A stretch of 64,000 nucleotides of DNA from Hymenobacter fodinae (lineage in GTDB: Bacteria > Bacteroidota > Bacteroidia > Cytophagales > Hymenobacteraceae): positions 310,001-374,000 of the forward strand of contig NZ_SRLA01000003.1 of NCBI RefSeq assembly GCF_004745825.1. Reading direction: 5' to 3'. Made by a program: the position numbers and the translations under genes. Shown in pieces: positions 52,005 through 60,894 of the stretch; the first letter of the stretch is position 1, and each line of letters begins with the position of its first letter. The notes under the pieces were generated by a model, which was not told the origin of the DNA, did not search any database, and saw only the letters and a list, made by a program, of their open reading frames with translations.

Positions 52005-52124
52005 GTAGAGACGCAACATCTTGCGTCTCGTCGTAGCTTCGCTGTCCTTCGGTTGCTGATGTTGTTTACCGTGCTGTTCTAGGCCAGTCATTCATCGCCG
52101 AGACTCCAACTATTGCGTCTCTAC
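52005..52124. repeat. REP-like inverted repeat (family 3)
   Basis: Imperfect 26-bp arms at 52005-52030 and 52099-52124. They share the outer block GTAGAGACGCAA and an inner GTCTCG, and the left arm has its own GAGACGCAA/TTGCGTCTC mini-hairpin. The GTAGAGACGCAA type is a widespread intergenic repeat in Bacteroidota. It fills most of the 255-bp gap before the GH100-like gene. Confidence 0.8.
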
Positions 52125-52230
52125 ACCCCAAGAATCGTCAGGCACTCCCTCTCCTTTTCCATTCTGCGCATCTAGCGGCGTAGGGAGCCGGGGTGAGAAG
52201 CCTCACCTGAACAACCCCAACTTATCCCTT

Positions 52231-53424
52231 ATGCCCGCCCACGAACCCAGTCTCCACCTCCTGCGCCGCGCCATTACGCCGCATGGCTTTGTGGCTAGCG
52301 TGCAGCCCGTGAGCAACTACCAGCGCATCTGGACGCGAGACGGGGTAATTACTGGCCTAGCCGCCCTGCTATCCAATGACTCCACCTTACTAGAAACCAC
52401 AGAAACAACCCTGCGCACCTTATTTAGCGCCCAACATGCGGCGGGTTTTTTCCCTTCGAACGTAGATCCGCAAACCGGCCAAGCCAGCTACGGCGGCAAC
52501 TGCGGGCGAGTAGATAATGTAAGCTGGGCCATTATTGGGTTGCTCCAGTATGCGCACAGTACGGGCAACACAGCCCTGGCGGAGGCCTGCTTGCCCCAAG
52601 TGCAACGAGGCCTAGCGGTGCTGGATGCGTGGGAGTTCAACGGTAAGCACCTGGTATACGTGCCCCAAAGCGGCGACTGGGCCGATGAATACGTGCAACA
52701 CGGCTACGTACTCTACGACCAGCTGCTGCGAGTGTGGGCCCTGGAGCTGGCCGGCCACTACTACCAGCGCCCCGAGTGGCTGCAGAAAGCCGCGACCATC
52801 CGGCAGGTGCTGGAGCGCAACTATTGGAACGATGATGCCCCCAACTCCGCGCCACTCTACGCGCCCAACCTGGAGCACCAGCGCCAGCGGGCTCCGCGCA
52901 CTTTCTGGCTGATGGGCTTCAACCCGGCCCGCGTGTATAGCCAGTTTGATTTAGCGGCTAATGCGTTGGCCTTGCTACTCAACCTGGGCACCGCCGCCCA
53001 GCAGGCTACCCTGGTGGCCCATTTACACGAGCAGTTGCAACAGCACCCATTTCTGCTGCCCGCCTTTGCCCCGGCCATCACCCCCGCCGATGGTCTGATG
53101 GCGGAGCTGACCGACAACTACGCCTATGAGTTTCGCAACCGGCCCCACGAGTTTCACAACGGTGGCCTCTGGCCCGTCTGGAATGGGTGGCTAGCGGCGG
53201 CCCTGCATCACATTGGGCAGCCTAGCCTAGCTCACCAGTTGATAAGTCATCTGCACTCGGCCAACCAGCAAAACCCCGCCGGCGCTGAGTGGGGTTTCTA
53301 CGAGAACTTCCATGGCCTTACCCACGCGCCCATCGGGGTGGCCTACTGCACCTGGAGCGCTGCCGGTCAGCTTCTGGCCGAAGCCTACGCCCAGGGCCAG
53401 CGCCTGTGGGTGCCCGCTATGTAA
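52231..53424 (+). CDS. GH100-like glycoside hydrolase (neutral invertase type)
   Basis: 397 aa with no signal peptide, so cytosolic. The all-alpha toroid is marked by NYQRIWTRDGVITGLAALL, AGFFPSNVDPQTGQASYGGNCGRVDNVSWAIIGLLQY, GDWADEYVQHGYVLYDQLLRVWAL, RPHEFHNGGLWPVWNGWLAAAL and GAEWGFYENFHG. These correspond to bacterial GH100 / amylo-1,6-glucosidase-like proteins. The Asp of WTRDG and the Glu of WGFYENFHG are candidate catalytic residues. An invertase role (sucrose to glucose and fructose) fits the PfkB kinase next to it and the sucrose-type transporter upstream, but this is inference. Confidence 0.8.
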   Translation: MPAHEPSLHLLRRAITPHGFVASVQPVSNYQRIWTRDGVITGLAALLSNDSTLLETTETTLRTLFSAQHAAGFFPSNVDPQTGQASYGGNCGRVDNVSWAIIGLLQYAHSTGNTALAEACLPQVQRGLAVLDAWEFNGKHLVYVPQSGDWADEYVQHGYVLYDQLLRVWALELAGHYYQRPEWLQKAATIRQVLERNYWNDDAPNSAPLYAPNLEHQRQRAPRTFWLMGFNPARVYSQFDLAANALALLLNLGTAAQQATLVAHLHEQLQQHPFLLPAFAPAITPADGLMAELTDNYAYEFRNRPHEFHNGGLWPVWNGWLAAALHHIGQPSLAHQLISHLHSANQQNPAGAEWGFYENFHGLTHAPIGVAYCTWSAAGQLLAEAYAQGQRLWVPAM

Positions 53425-53468
53425 CTGCCTGTTGTTTGCCTAGTTCATCTTCCTTATTCAGCTCGCCA

Positions 53469-54398
53469 ATGCGCTCCTCTCTCACTTCCGCTGCTGCCTC
53501 GTCCGCGGCCCCGGCCCCCGATGCGGTTGGCTTGCTGGCCATTGGCGAAGCTCTAATCGATATTTTGACCACGGATTTTGTGGGCGACTTGTCGCAGGTT
53601 ACAACGCTGCAGGCGGTTGCGGGCGGAAGTCCGGCCAACCTATGCCGCTTTGTTCAACAGTGCGGCGGCACCGCGCGGCTGGTAGCGGCCGTGGGGCAAG
53701 ATGGCCTAGGCGAGATTTTAGTGCGCAGCTTGGAAGCGGCAGGGCTCAGCACCGAATATATCCATCAGTTACCCGACCGCGCCACCAGTATTATTGTGGT
53801 GGGGCGCAGCCGGGCTACTCCCAGCTTCATTCCGTACCGCAGCGCCGACCGGCATCTTCCACCCATCAATCCGACCCTAATTACGCAGGCTGCCCTAGTG
53901 CATACCACCGCCTTTGCCCTAAGCCGCCAGCCCGCCCAAGACCATATTCTTGAGGCCCTGGCCACTGCCCACGACCTGGGCCGGCCGGTGTCTATCGACT
54001 GGAATTACGCAGCGCCCATCTGGCGGCGCTCCGATAATGCCCCTGATGTGTGGCAGCGTCTACTGGCCTACGAGCCCCTGCTCAAAGTCAGCCTCGATGA
54101 TGTGGCCCGTTTTGGCGGTGTGCCCGCCACTGCCGAAGCGGCCAAGGAGTTCCTGCACAATGTGCCAGCCCGCGTGCTCTGCCTGACCTGCGGCGCCGAG
54201 GGCGTTTGGTACCGCAGCTACCATGAGCCCTGGCAACACCAAGTCGCTCCCCCCGTTGAGGTGCTAGACGCCACCGGCGCCGGCGACGCTTTCTGGGCGG
54301 GCTTCCTCACCCACTGGATGCAGCAGACGCCCACTGCCGACTGCGTACAACAAGGCATCAGCACGGCCGCACGTCGCCTGCAGGGGCAACTGGCCTAG
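53469..54398 (+). CDS. PfkB-family carbohydrate kinase (fructokinase-like)
   Basis: 309 aa from the ATG at 53469. LLAIGEALIDIL and VAGGSPANLCRFVQQCGG form the first PfkB region. Signature 2 is DATGAGDAFWAGFLTHWM, with the catalytic Asp in GAGD. VSIDWNYAAPIWR and KVSLDDVARFGG resemble fructokinases. It would phosphorylate the fructose released by the GH100-like enzyme, whose gene ends 44 bp upstream. It is probably the last gene of the locus. Confidence 0.9.
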   Translation: MRSSLTSAAASSAAPAPDAVGLLAIGEALIDILTTDFVGDLSQVTTLQAVAGGSPANLCRFVQQCGGTARLVAAVGQDGLGEILVRSLEAAGLSTEYIHQLPDRATSIIVVGRSRATPSFIPYRSADRHLPPINPTLITQAALVHTTAFALSRQPAQDHILEALATAHDLGRPVSIDWNYAAPIWRRSDNAPDVWQRLLAYEPLLKVSLDDVARFGGVPATAEAAKEFLHNVPARVLCLTCGAEGVWYRSYHEPWQHQVAPPVEVLDATGAGDAFWAGFLTHWMQQTPTADCVQQGISTAARRLQGQLA

Positions 54399-54571
54399 AG
54401 GGGCGGGTGGCTGTTGAAAGTTCGTCAAGCTAAGCGTACCAACGTAAGACGGGCAAATAGCGCAAGGAGCCCAGAGTACGCGCTCATACCAGAGCCTAGT
54501 TTTGTGGCGGCAGCTACCCCGACAGATTTGGGTACTTTGCCGGCCCCATCCGCTCCTGCCCTCTCCTCTCT

Positions 54572-55741
54572 ATGCGACGCATCTTACCTACCATTGTGCT
54601 GGCGCAGTTTTTCTGCACCTCGCTCTGGTTTGCCGGCAACGCCATTGCCCCCGATATAGCCGCGCAATTACAGCTACCAACCGGTTTCGTGGCCACCCTA
54701 ACCAGCGCCGTGCAGTTGGGCTTCATCACGGGCACGCTCACCTTCGCTGTGCTGGCTCTGGCCGACCGCTTCTCTCCCTCCCGCGTGTTTTTCGTGAGTG
54801 CGCTGCTGGCGGCACTGTGTAACCTGGGCCTCAACCTGGACGGCGTTGGCGTGGGGCAGCTGCTGGCGTTCCGGTTTCTGACGGGCTTTTTCCTGGCCGG
54901 CATCTACCCAGTGGGCATGAAGATAGCCTCCGACTATTACCAGACTGGCCTAGGCAAATCACTGGGGTTTCTGGTGGGGGCTTTGGTGCTGGGTACGGCG
55001 TTTCCGCACCTGCTCCGGAGCCTGGCGGCGCAACTGCCGTGGCAGTACGTAACGCTGGCTACCTCGGGGCTGGCGGTGCTGGGTGGCCTAGCGCTGGTGC
55101 TGCTGGTGCCCGATGGGCCCTACCGCCGCGCCGGGCAGCGAGTGCAGCTCACGGCTTTTCTGGCGGGCTTCCGGCACCCTGCATTTCGGGCGGCGGCCTT
55201 TGGGTACTTCGGGCACATGTGGGAGCTGTATACGTTTTGGGCCTTCGTGCCGGCCCTGCTAGTGGCCTACAACGCCGCTCACCCCACCGCCAAGCTGCCC
55301 GTTTCGGAGCTGGCGTTTGGTATCATTGGCGCGGGTGGCCTAGCGTGTGCCGGGAGTGGCTTACTTTCCCAGCACCTAGGGGCCCGACCGGTAGCCGCGG
55401 CGGCACTAGCGTTGTCGGGGCTGTGCTGCTTGGCGTCGCCGCTGTTTCTGCGGAGTAACTCGCCGGCGCTACTGCTGGGGTTTCTGTTCTTCTGGGGCCT
55501 CGTGGTAGTTGCCGATTCGCCCCTTTTCTCGACTTTGGTAGTCCAGAGCGCGCCGGAAGCCACCCGCGGTACGGCGCTTACCATCGTCAACTGCCTCGGA
55601 TTCGCCCTGACTATCGTCAGTATTCAACTCACCGACTTTCTAGGCCACTTCGTAGAGCCGCAGTATCTGTACTTGACGCTGGCCGTGGGGCCAGCGCTGG
55701 GATTGTTGGGGTTGTTACGCGGGCAAGTTAAGAGAATATGA
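54572..55741 (+). CDS. MFS transporter, 12 TM
   Basis: 389 aa with MFS motif A in diverged form (LALADRFSPSRVFFVSALLAAL) and an early LAQFFCTSLWFAGNAIAPDIAAQL helix typical of NarK/cyanate-permease-like Bacteroidota members. RFLTGFFLAGIYPVGMKIASDYYQTGLGKSLGFLVGALVLG is the best landmark. The substrate is unknown. It lies 173 bp after the kinase gene in a region without a clear terminator, so it may or may not be part of the sugar locus. Confidence 0.88.
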   Translation: MRRILPTIVLAQFFCTSLWFAGNAIAPDIAAQLQLPTGFVATLTSAVQLGFITGTLTFAVLALADRFSPSRVFFVSALLAALCNLGLNLDGVGVGQLLAFRFLTGFFLAGIYPVGMKIASDYYQTGLGKSLGFLVGALVLGTAFPHLLRSLAAQLPWQYVTLATSGLAVLGGLALVLLVPDGPYRRAGQRVQLTAFLAGFRHPAFRAAAFGYFGHMWELYTFWAFVPALLVAYNAAHPTAKLPVSELAFGIIGAGGLACAGSGLLSQHLGARPVAAAALALSGLCCLASPLFLRSNSPALLLGFLFFWGLVVVADSPLFSTLVVQSAPEATRGTALTIVNCLGFALTIVSIQLTDFLGHFVEPQYLYLTLAVGPALGLLGLLRGQVKRI

Positions 55742-55917
55742 CAGGTTAGCCGATAATCAACTTTCGCTTATATTGACCGCAGCAGATATGTATGCAAAGT
55801 CATTTTAAGTTTAACGTTGAAGCAACCGCAATCAACTACCTATCTTAAGGTCAAGAATTACATTGATACAAACATGTTTTAAACAACAATAAAATACGAA
55901 TCACAAATAAAATTTAA

Positions 55918-56568
55918 ATGCAAAAGCACTTAACGCTACTATTAACAGTATTTTTTGCCTATTCTACTTTCACAGCGAATGGACAAAAAAACTCAATCGA
56001 AATACCGCCTTTTGACGATAAATACTCTAACTATGTTAGGAAGTTAGAAAAAGGAGAATTGGATATCGATTATACAGATTTCAGAAATAGCTACCTGGAA
56101 AGCAAACAATTTGGCAAGAAGGGAATAGAGCTTGACAACATCAGAAAAAAAGTTTATAATGAAGTAAAGAATAAAAACTATCAGAATGTAATAAGCTTAA
56201 CAAAAGCCATGTTAAGTCTTGATTACACTAGTATGTTTGCACATAAATACTTGCAGCAAAACTATAAAATCATTGGCGACACTTTGAACCAAAAGAAATA
56301 TTATGATATAGAGTTTGGTCTACTGTATTCAATTATAAGAAGCAATGACGGGAAGACATGTGAAACAGGCTGGCATGTCACACAGATAGAGGAGGAGTAT
56401 TTTATTTTAAGTATGATAGGCGCCCAGCTACAGTCACAAAGCATTAGCAACGGAGGTAAAAATGCTTGCGACAAAATGGTTGTGAAGATGGAAGATGGTG
56501 AGACTAGAACCTACTTCTTTGAGGCGAACAAAATTTTTGAACAAGAGCGGAAGCTCTTCGGCAAATAA
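55918..56568 (+). CDS. Secreted DUF4919-like protein
   Basis: 216 aa with a signal peptide (LTLLLTVFFAYSTFTANGQ). YSNYVRKLEKGELDIDYTDFRNSYLESKQF and the late CETGWHVTQIEEEYFILSMIGAQLQSQ resemble the DUF4919 family. Its function is unknown. The gene and its flanks are strikingly AT-rich, rich in Lys, Asn and Ile codons, and free of the CTAGGCC word, unlike the genes on either side. This suggests horizontal acquisition. Confidence 0.75.
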   Translation: MQKHLTLLLTVFFAYSTFTANGQKNSIEIPPFDDKYSNYVRKLEKGELDIDYTDFRNSYLESKQFGKKGIELDNIRKKVYNEVKNKNYQNVISLTKAMLSLDYTSMFAHKYLQQNYKIIGDTLNQKKYYDIEFGLLYSIIRSNDGKTCETGWHVTQIEEEYFILSMIGAQLQSQSISNGGKNACDKMVVKMEDGETRTYFFEANKIFEQERKLFGK

Positions 56569-56926
56569 ATTACTAATAGCAAGTTTTTTCTGAAAGCAAT
56601 TATGACTCATCACTTTGAAGCCATAACAAGGTGGTGACATTTATGCCTCAAAACTCAAATGCCTGCAGCTTATTCTTTTCACGAATAGTCGGAAAGGCAT
56701 TCTATATGAAAAAACCTTAGAATCTTTTGGTGCTGAGGCTTTTCGTTATCACGTCAAGCCGAATTACAGCCGTTTGGTAATGATAACTCGGACAATGCAG
56801 ACTGATTGTCAGTAAGGTACGGAAGCGTTGATTTGAGTAGAAAGCACGCAATAGCAGTGATAGTGCAAAATCAGAGCTAATTACCGTACCTATGCAGTAT
56901 ATAGTTTATCCAATATACCTTCCCTC
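56569..56926. other. 358-bp AT-rich intergenic region
   Basis: No gene that I can support. One frame is open for about 60 codons up to about 56817, but it lacks a start codon and a family match. It may be degenerate coding DNA from the same acquired patch. Confidence 0.4.
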
Positions 56927-57394
56927 ATGAGAACAGTATTACTATTGGCAGCGGCGGCCGTTTCGCTCGTAGCATGCAAGCCCGATGCGGCACCACTAGA
57001 ATCAGCCGCAAGCTCTAACCTACTTATGGGCACTTGGCAACTTGTTAAAGGCACTGTGATAAACAAAGCCGATACGAGCATTACTGACTACACCAAAAAC
57101 AAGAACATCACCTTCGTTAAGATCATCAACGGTACCCACTTCGCCTTCTTGCAGCACGATGTACATAAAGGCAAAGACTCCGCTGTATTTGTATCGGGCG
57201 GAGGGCGCTACTCTCTCAAGGACAGCACCTATACCGAGCACCTGGAGTATTGCAGCGCCCGAAACTGGGAAGGAAACGACTTTACCTTTACGGTCTCCCT
57301 TAAGAATGACACCCTAGTTCAGCAAGGTGTAGAGAAGGTAGAAGCCAGCGGCATCAACCGCATAAACATTGAGAAATACGTCAGGGTAAACTAG
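56927..57394 (+). CDS. Lipocalin-like lipoprotein
   Basis: 155-aa lipoprotein with lipobox SLVAC (Cys 17). The mature part opens with LMGTWQLVKGTVIN and continues as alternating beta strands (NITFVKIINGTHFAFLQHD, GRYSLKDSTYTEHLEYC, FTFTVSLKNDTLVQQGVEKVE, NRINIEKYVRV). This is the pattern of small Bacteroidota lipocalin-like (DUF4488-type) proteins. The ligand is unknown. It is separated by a perfect palindromic terminator from the aldehyde oxidoreductase operon that converges on it. Confidence 0.75.
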   Translation: MRTVLLLAAAAVSLVACKPDAAPLESAASSNLLMGTWQLVKGTVINKADTSITDYTKNKNITFVKIINGTHFAFLQHDVHKGKDSAVFVSGGGRYSLKDSTYTEHLEYCSARNWEGNDFTFTVSLKNDTLVQQGVEKVEASGINRINIEKYVRVN

Positions 57395-57480
57395 TGGCCT
57401 AGGCACGGCTATAAAACATGAAGGCTATCTTCCGAAGTAGCCCTTCCGTGCTGCTTTTAGGTACAGAACTTCAACTGTAT

Positions 57481-57528
57481 AGCACAGAAAAGCCCCGGAG
57501 CCGTACGGCTCCGGGGCTTTTCTGTGCT
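57481..57528. terminator. Perfect 48-bp palindromic bidirectional terminator
   Basis: The 24-bp left arm (AGCACAGAAAAGCCCC... with GGAGCCGT at the centre) is the exact reverse complement of the right arm. A4 and T4 runs sit inside the outer stem. It separates the lipoprotein gene (+) from the converging xdh-type gene (-). Confidence 0.92.
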
Positions 57529-57541
57529 ACTCAATGTGCTG

Positions 57542-59776
57542 TTACAGTAGCTTGTCAATCATTACCGGCAGGGTGCGGACGCGCTTACCGGTGGCGTGGA
57601 AAACGGCGTTGGCAATGGCTGCGGCTACACCTAGTAGGCCTATCTCGCCAATCCCTTTCACCCCGAGTGGGTTTACCACCTCGTCTTCTTCCTCAACGAA
57701 CAGCACCTGCAGGTCGCGGACGTCAGCGTTGACGGGGATGTGGTACTCGGCGTAGTTGTGGTTCATGTACCGCCCGAACTTGTGGTCCATAATGGTTTCC
57801 TCCATTAGGGCCATGCTGATGCCCCATACGATGGAGCCCAGCACTTGGCTACGAGCAGTTTTAAGGTTCAGGATGCGGCCAGCGGCTACGGCATTTACTA
57901 CGCGGGTAACGTGCACGGTGCCCAGGTCCTCATCTACCTTCACCTCCGCAAACACCGCATTGTGCGAGTGCATGGAGTGCTGCATCTGCTTGAGCATGTT
58001 CGGGGTGGCCGAGGTTTCTGCTTCCAGCTTCTCCTTGCCGCTGGCCTGTAGTACGTCGCGGATTACCACGGCTTGGTCAGGATCGAGGCGCAACCTGATT
58101 TGCCCGTTCACGAACTCTACGTCGTCGAACTTGGCCTTCTTCAGGGGTGAGCCTTTCATTTTTTGGGCTTGCTTGAGCAGCTTTTTGCCCATCTCCTCGC
58201 ATACATTCTTCACGGCCGTACCCACGGAGGCCGCCGTCCAGGAACCGCCCTCCAAGGGTGCTTCCGGCAGATCAGTATCCCCTAGCTTAAAGGTTACTGC
58301 CTCAATGGGCAGGCCTAGGTACTGAGCGGCAATCTGGGTCATGATGGTGTAGGTACCCGTTCCGATGTCGGAAGTGGCACTGCTCACTTCCAGCCTGCCA
58401 TCGGCGGTAAGCGTAGCCTTAGCGGCCGACTTCTTCTGCGTGGCATCCCACACGCCGCCCGCCATACCCCAGCCTACCAGCATGTTGCCGTCGCGCATGG
58501 AGCGGGGCCGGGGATTTCGCTTCTCCCAGCCAAACTTGGCCGCACCCTGGTGGTAGCAGTCGCGCAGGCGCTTGCTGGAGAAGGGTTTCTTCATATTCTG
58601 GTCCGTCTCGGCGTAGTTGCGGATGCGGAAGTCCACGGGGTCTAGGCCAGCTTCGAAGGCCATTTCGTCCATGGCAATTTCGAGAGCAATGGAGCCGGTA
58701 GCCGCGCCAGGAGCGCGCATATCCAGGGGCGTGTATACATCCAGCTCGGCCAGTTGGTAGCCCAGCTTCACGTTGTCGCACTGGTAGAGCATGCCCGACC
58801 AGTTCACTACGTTTTCGGTGTACTCCTCAAAGCGCGAGGTTTCGTGCAACGCATGGTGCTGCAGGGCAGCCAGGGTGCCATCGGGGTTGGTGCCCAGCTT
58901 CACGTATTGCAGCGTGTAAGGGCGGTGGCCGAAGCTAAACATCTGCTGACGCGTAAGGGTTACGCGCACCGAGCGTTTCAGCTCCAGCGCCGCCATCACC
59001 GACATAAACAGCTGATACTGCGGCCGCAAACCCGAGCCGAAGCCCCCACCCATGTACTCCGTCACCACGCGGGCCTGCTTCTTGCTCAGCCCAAAGATCT
59101 TACTGATATACTGCTGGGCGTTGTAAACCCCCTGCGTTTTGTCGTAGGCCGTGATAGAGCCGTCGGGGTGATATTCGGTGGTGGTAGCGAACATCTCCAT
59201 GGGGTTGTGGTGCTGGGCCCCGTGAATGTACTCGTGCTCAATACGGTGCGCCGCCTTTTTCCACTCCTTGTCGGGCTTGCCGCGCGGAGGTGGCGGGGGC
59301 ATCCAGCCGGATTTGCCGCGGCCAGGCATGAAGCCTTCGGTGCGCTTTAGCTCGATGTCGGTTTCGTGGTCTTCCTCCTCGTACTCAATCTCCAAGATGG
59401 AGGCCGCGTAGCGGGCTACCTCAAACGTGTCGGCCACCACCAGCGCAATAGGCTGCTGGCTGAACTTCACCTCGTTGTCGTGCAGGGGCCGGAAGGGCGA
59501 GCCGCCGGGGGCTACGTCGTCCTTGTAGTTGCGGTCAAACCACGCCAGATTAGGCACGTTTTCGTGCGAGAAAACCGCCAATACCCCCGGAATTTTCAGG
59601 ACGGGCTTGGAGTATACCTTGATGATTTTCCCTTTGGCAATGGGGCTGCTGACTACCACGCCGTAGGCCAGGTTGGGCACGTTAAACTCGGCCGCGTACT
59701 TGGCCGCGCCGGTTACTTTGGCCGGACCATCAACGCGGTTGGTGGGTTTCCCGATGTAGTTGGTATACTGGCTCAT
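57542..59776 (-). CDS. paoC: Aldehyde oxidoreductase, molybdenum cofactor-binding subunit (PaoC-like)
   Basis: 744-aa catalytic subunit of the xanthine dehydrogenase family. It starts NYIGKPTNRVDGPAKVTGAAKYAAEF and has AQHHNPMEMFATTTEYHPDGSITAYDKTQG, EYMGGGFGSGLRPQ, DMRAPGAATGSIALEIAMDEMA and the C-terminal GVKGIGEIGLLG with the catalytic Glu (about 711). The overall order is that of E. coli PaoC/YagR, which oxidises aromatic aldehydes and carries molybdopterin cytosine dinucleotide. Its start overlaps the stop of the FAD subunit by 4 bp (ATGA), showing translational coupling. Confidence 0.92.
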   Translation of the reverse strand: MSQYTNYIGKPTNRVDGPAKVTGAAKYAAEFNVPNLAYGVVVSSPIAKGKIIKVYSKPVLKIPGVLAVFSHENVPNLAWFDRNYKDDVAPGGSPFRPLHDNEVKFSQQPIALVVADTFEVARYAASILEIEYEEEDHETDIELKRTEGFMPGRGKSGWMPPPPPRGKPDKEWKKAAHRIEHEYIHGAQHHNPMEMFATTTEYHPDGSITAYDKTQGVYNAQQYISKIFGLSKKQARVVTEYMGGGFGSGLRPQYQLFMSVMAALELKRSVRVTLTRQQMFSFGHRPYTLQYVKLGTNPDGTLAALQHHALHETSRFEEYTENVVNWSGMLYQCDNVKLGYQLAELDVYTPLDMRAPGAATGSIALEIAMDEMAFEAGLDPVDFRIRNYAETDQNMKKPFSSKRLRDCYHQGAAKFGWEKRNPRPRSMRDGNMLVGWGMAGGVWDATQKKSAAKATLTADGRLEVSSATSDIGTGTYTIMTQIAAQYLGLPIEAVTFKLGDTDLPEAPLEGGSWTAASVGTAVKNVCEEMGKKLLKQAQKMKGSPLKKAKFDDVEFVNGQIRLRLDPDQAVVIRDVLQASGKEKLEAETSATPNMLKQMQHSMHSHNAVFAEVKVDEDLGTVHVTRVVNAVAAGRILNLKTARSQVLGSIVWGISMALMEETIMDHKFGRYMNHNYAEYHIPVNADVRDLQVLFVEEEDEVVNPLGVKGIGEIGLLGVAAAIANAVFHATGKRVRTLPVMIDKLL

Positions 59777-60795
59777 GGATTAGAATTTAAAAAGGCTTCG
59801 GTAGGACCCTGCTTCATCTCGGTGGCTTGCTTAAGGGCGCGCACAATGGCGCGCTTAGCCAGTTCCACCTTGAAGTCGTTGGAGCCGAAGCCCCGGGCAC
59901 CCTGCAGCAGTTGGGTGGCTGCCTTCCGGAACGTATCGGCGGTGGCGGGCTGCCCTTTCAGTGCATCTTCCACGTCGGTATCGCGCCAGGGTTTGTGGGC
60001 CACGCCACCCAGCGCAATCCGCGCGTCTTTGATGGTGTTGCCTTCCAGCTCCAGCGCCGCCGCTACCGATACCAGCGCAAAGGCGTAAGAAGTTCGGTCG
60101 CGGAGTTTGAGGTAGGAGTAGTTTTTCTCGAAGCCCTTCGCCGGCAGATCTAGGCCAGTAATCAGCTCACCCGGCCGCAAGGTGTTATCAATATGCGGGG
60201 CGTTGCCGGGCAGACGGTGGAAGTCGGCAAACTCAATAGTCCGCTCTCCGTTAGGGCCGCTCACGCGCACTACCGCTTCCAGGGCCGCCAGCGCAATGCA
60301 CATGTCGGATGGGTGAGTGGCTATGCAGCTCTGGCTGGTGCCCAGAATAGCATGAATGCGGTTGTAGCCCCCAATGGCCGAGCAGCCCGAGCCGGGCTCC
60401 CGCTTGTTGCAGGGCGTGGCCGTGTCGTAGAAGTAGTAGCAGCGGGTGCGCTGCATGAGGTTGCCCCCGTTGGTAGCCATGTTGCGCAGCTGGGGCGATG
60501 CCCCGGCCAGAATAGCCTGCGAAAGCAACGGGTAGCGCTTCTCTACCTCGGGGTGCCAAGCGGTATCGGCATTGGTAGCCAATGCCCCTAGGCGTAGGCC
60601 ACCTTCGGGGTCGTTTTGGATTTTGGTCAACGGAAGGCGGTTCAGACCAATGAGGTGAGTGGGCCGCTCCACGTTTTCCTTCATCAGGTCGAGCAGGTTA
60701 GTGCCGCCCCCGATGTAGGCCGCGTCGTGGTGACTGGCCTTGTCGCGCACGGCGTCGTCAACGGCCGTGGCGTGCGAGTAGGTGAAAGGATTCAT
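59773..60795 (-). CDS. paoB: Aldehyde oxidoreductase, FAD/[4Fe-4S] subunit (PaoB-like)
   Basis: 340-aa FAD-binding subunit. PFTYSHATAVDDAV, AAYIGGGTNLLDLMK and NMATNGGNLMQRTRCYYF form the FAD domain of the CO-dehydrogenase flavoprotein type. Four cysteines at 119, 129, 138 and 157 lie in the PaoB-specific insertion that binds an extra [4Fe-4S] cluster in E. coli PaoB, a feature most xanthine dehydrogenases lack. A C-terminal CO_deh_flav_C domain follows. It is the middle gene of the operon and is translationally coupled to the catalytic subunit. Confidence 0.92.
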   Translation of the reverse strand: MNPFTYSHATAVDDAVRDKASHHDAAYIGGGTNLLDLMKENVERPTHLIGLNRLPLTKIQNDPEGGLRLGALATNADTAWHPEVEKRYPLLSQAILAGASPQLRNMATNGGNLMQRTRCYYFYDTATPCNKREPGSGCSAIGGYNRIHAILGTSQSCIATHPSDMCIALAALEAVVRVSGPNGERTIEFADFHRLPGNAPHIDNTLRPGELITGLDLPAKGFEKNYSYLKLRDRTSYAFALVSVAAALELEGNTIKDARIALGGVAHKPWRDTDVEDALKGQPATADTFRKAATQLLQGARGFGSNDFKVELAKRAIVRALKQATEMKQGPTEAFLNSNP

Positions 60796-60894
60796 GGTTT
60801 GTGGTAATGAGGTGATGAAGCAGATAGAGATGAGGTAGTATGTATGAAGTGCCTATTGTTCGCCAAGGCAAGCAGTAGCTTACTTCGTCACCTT

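Noticed and set aside
56660..56720. Short MPAAYSFHE start resembling the N terminus of IS630-type transposases
   Set aside because: Only about nine codons before a stop, with no downstream transposase similarity in any frame; too little to call a pseudogene.
56631..56817. About 60 open codons in the AT-rich gap
   Set aside because: No ATG near the beginning, no family resemblance, and open frames of this length are not rare by chance.
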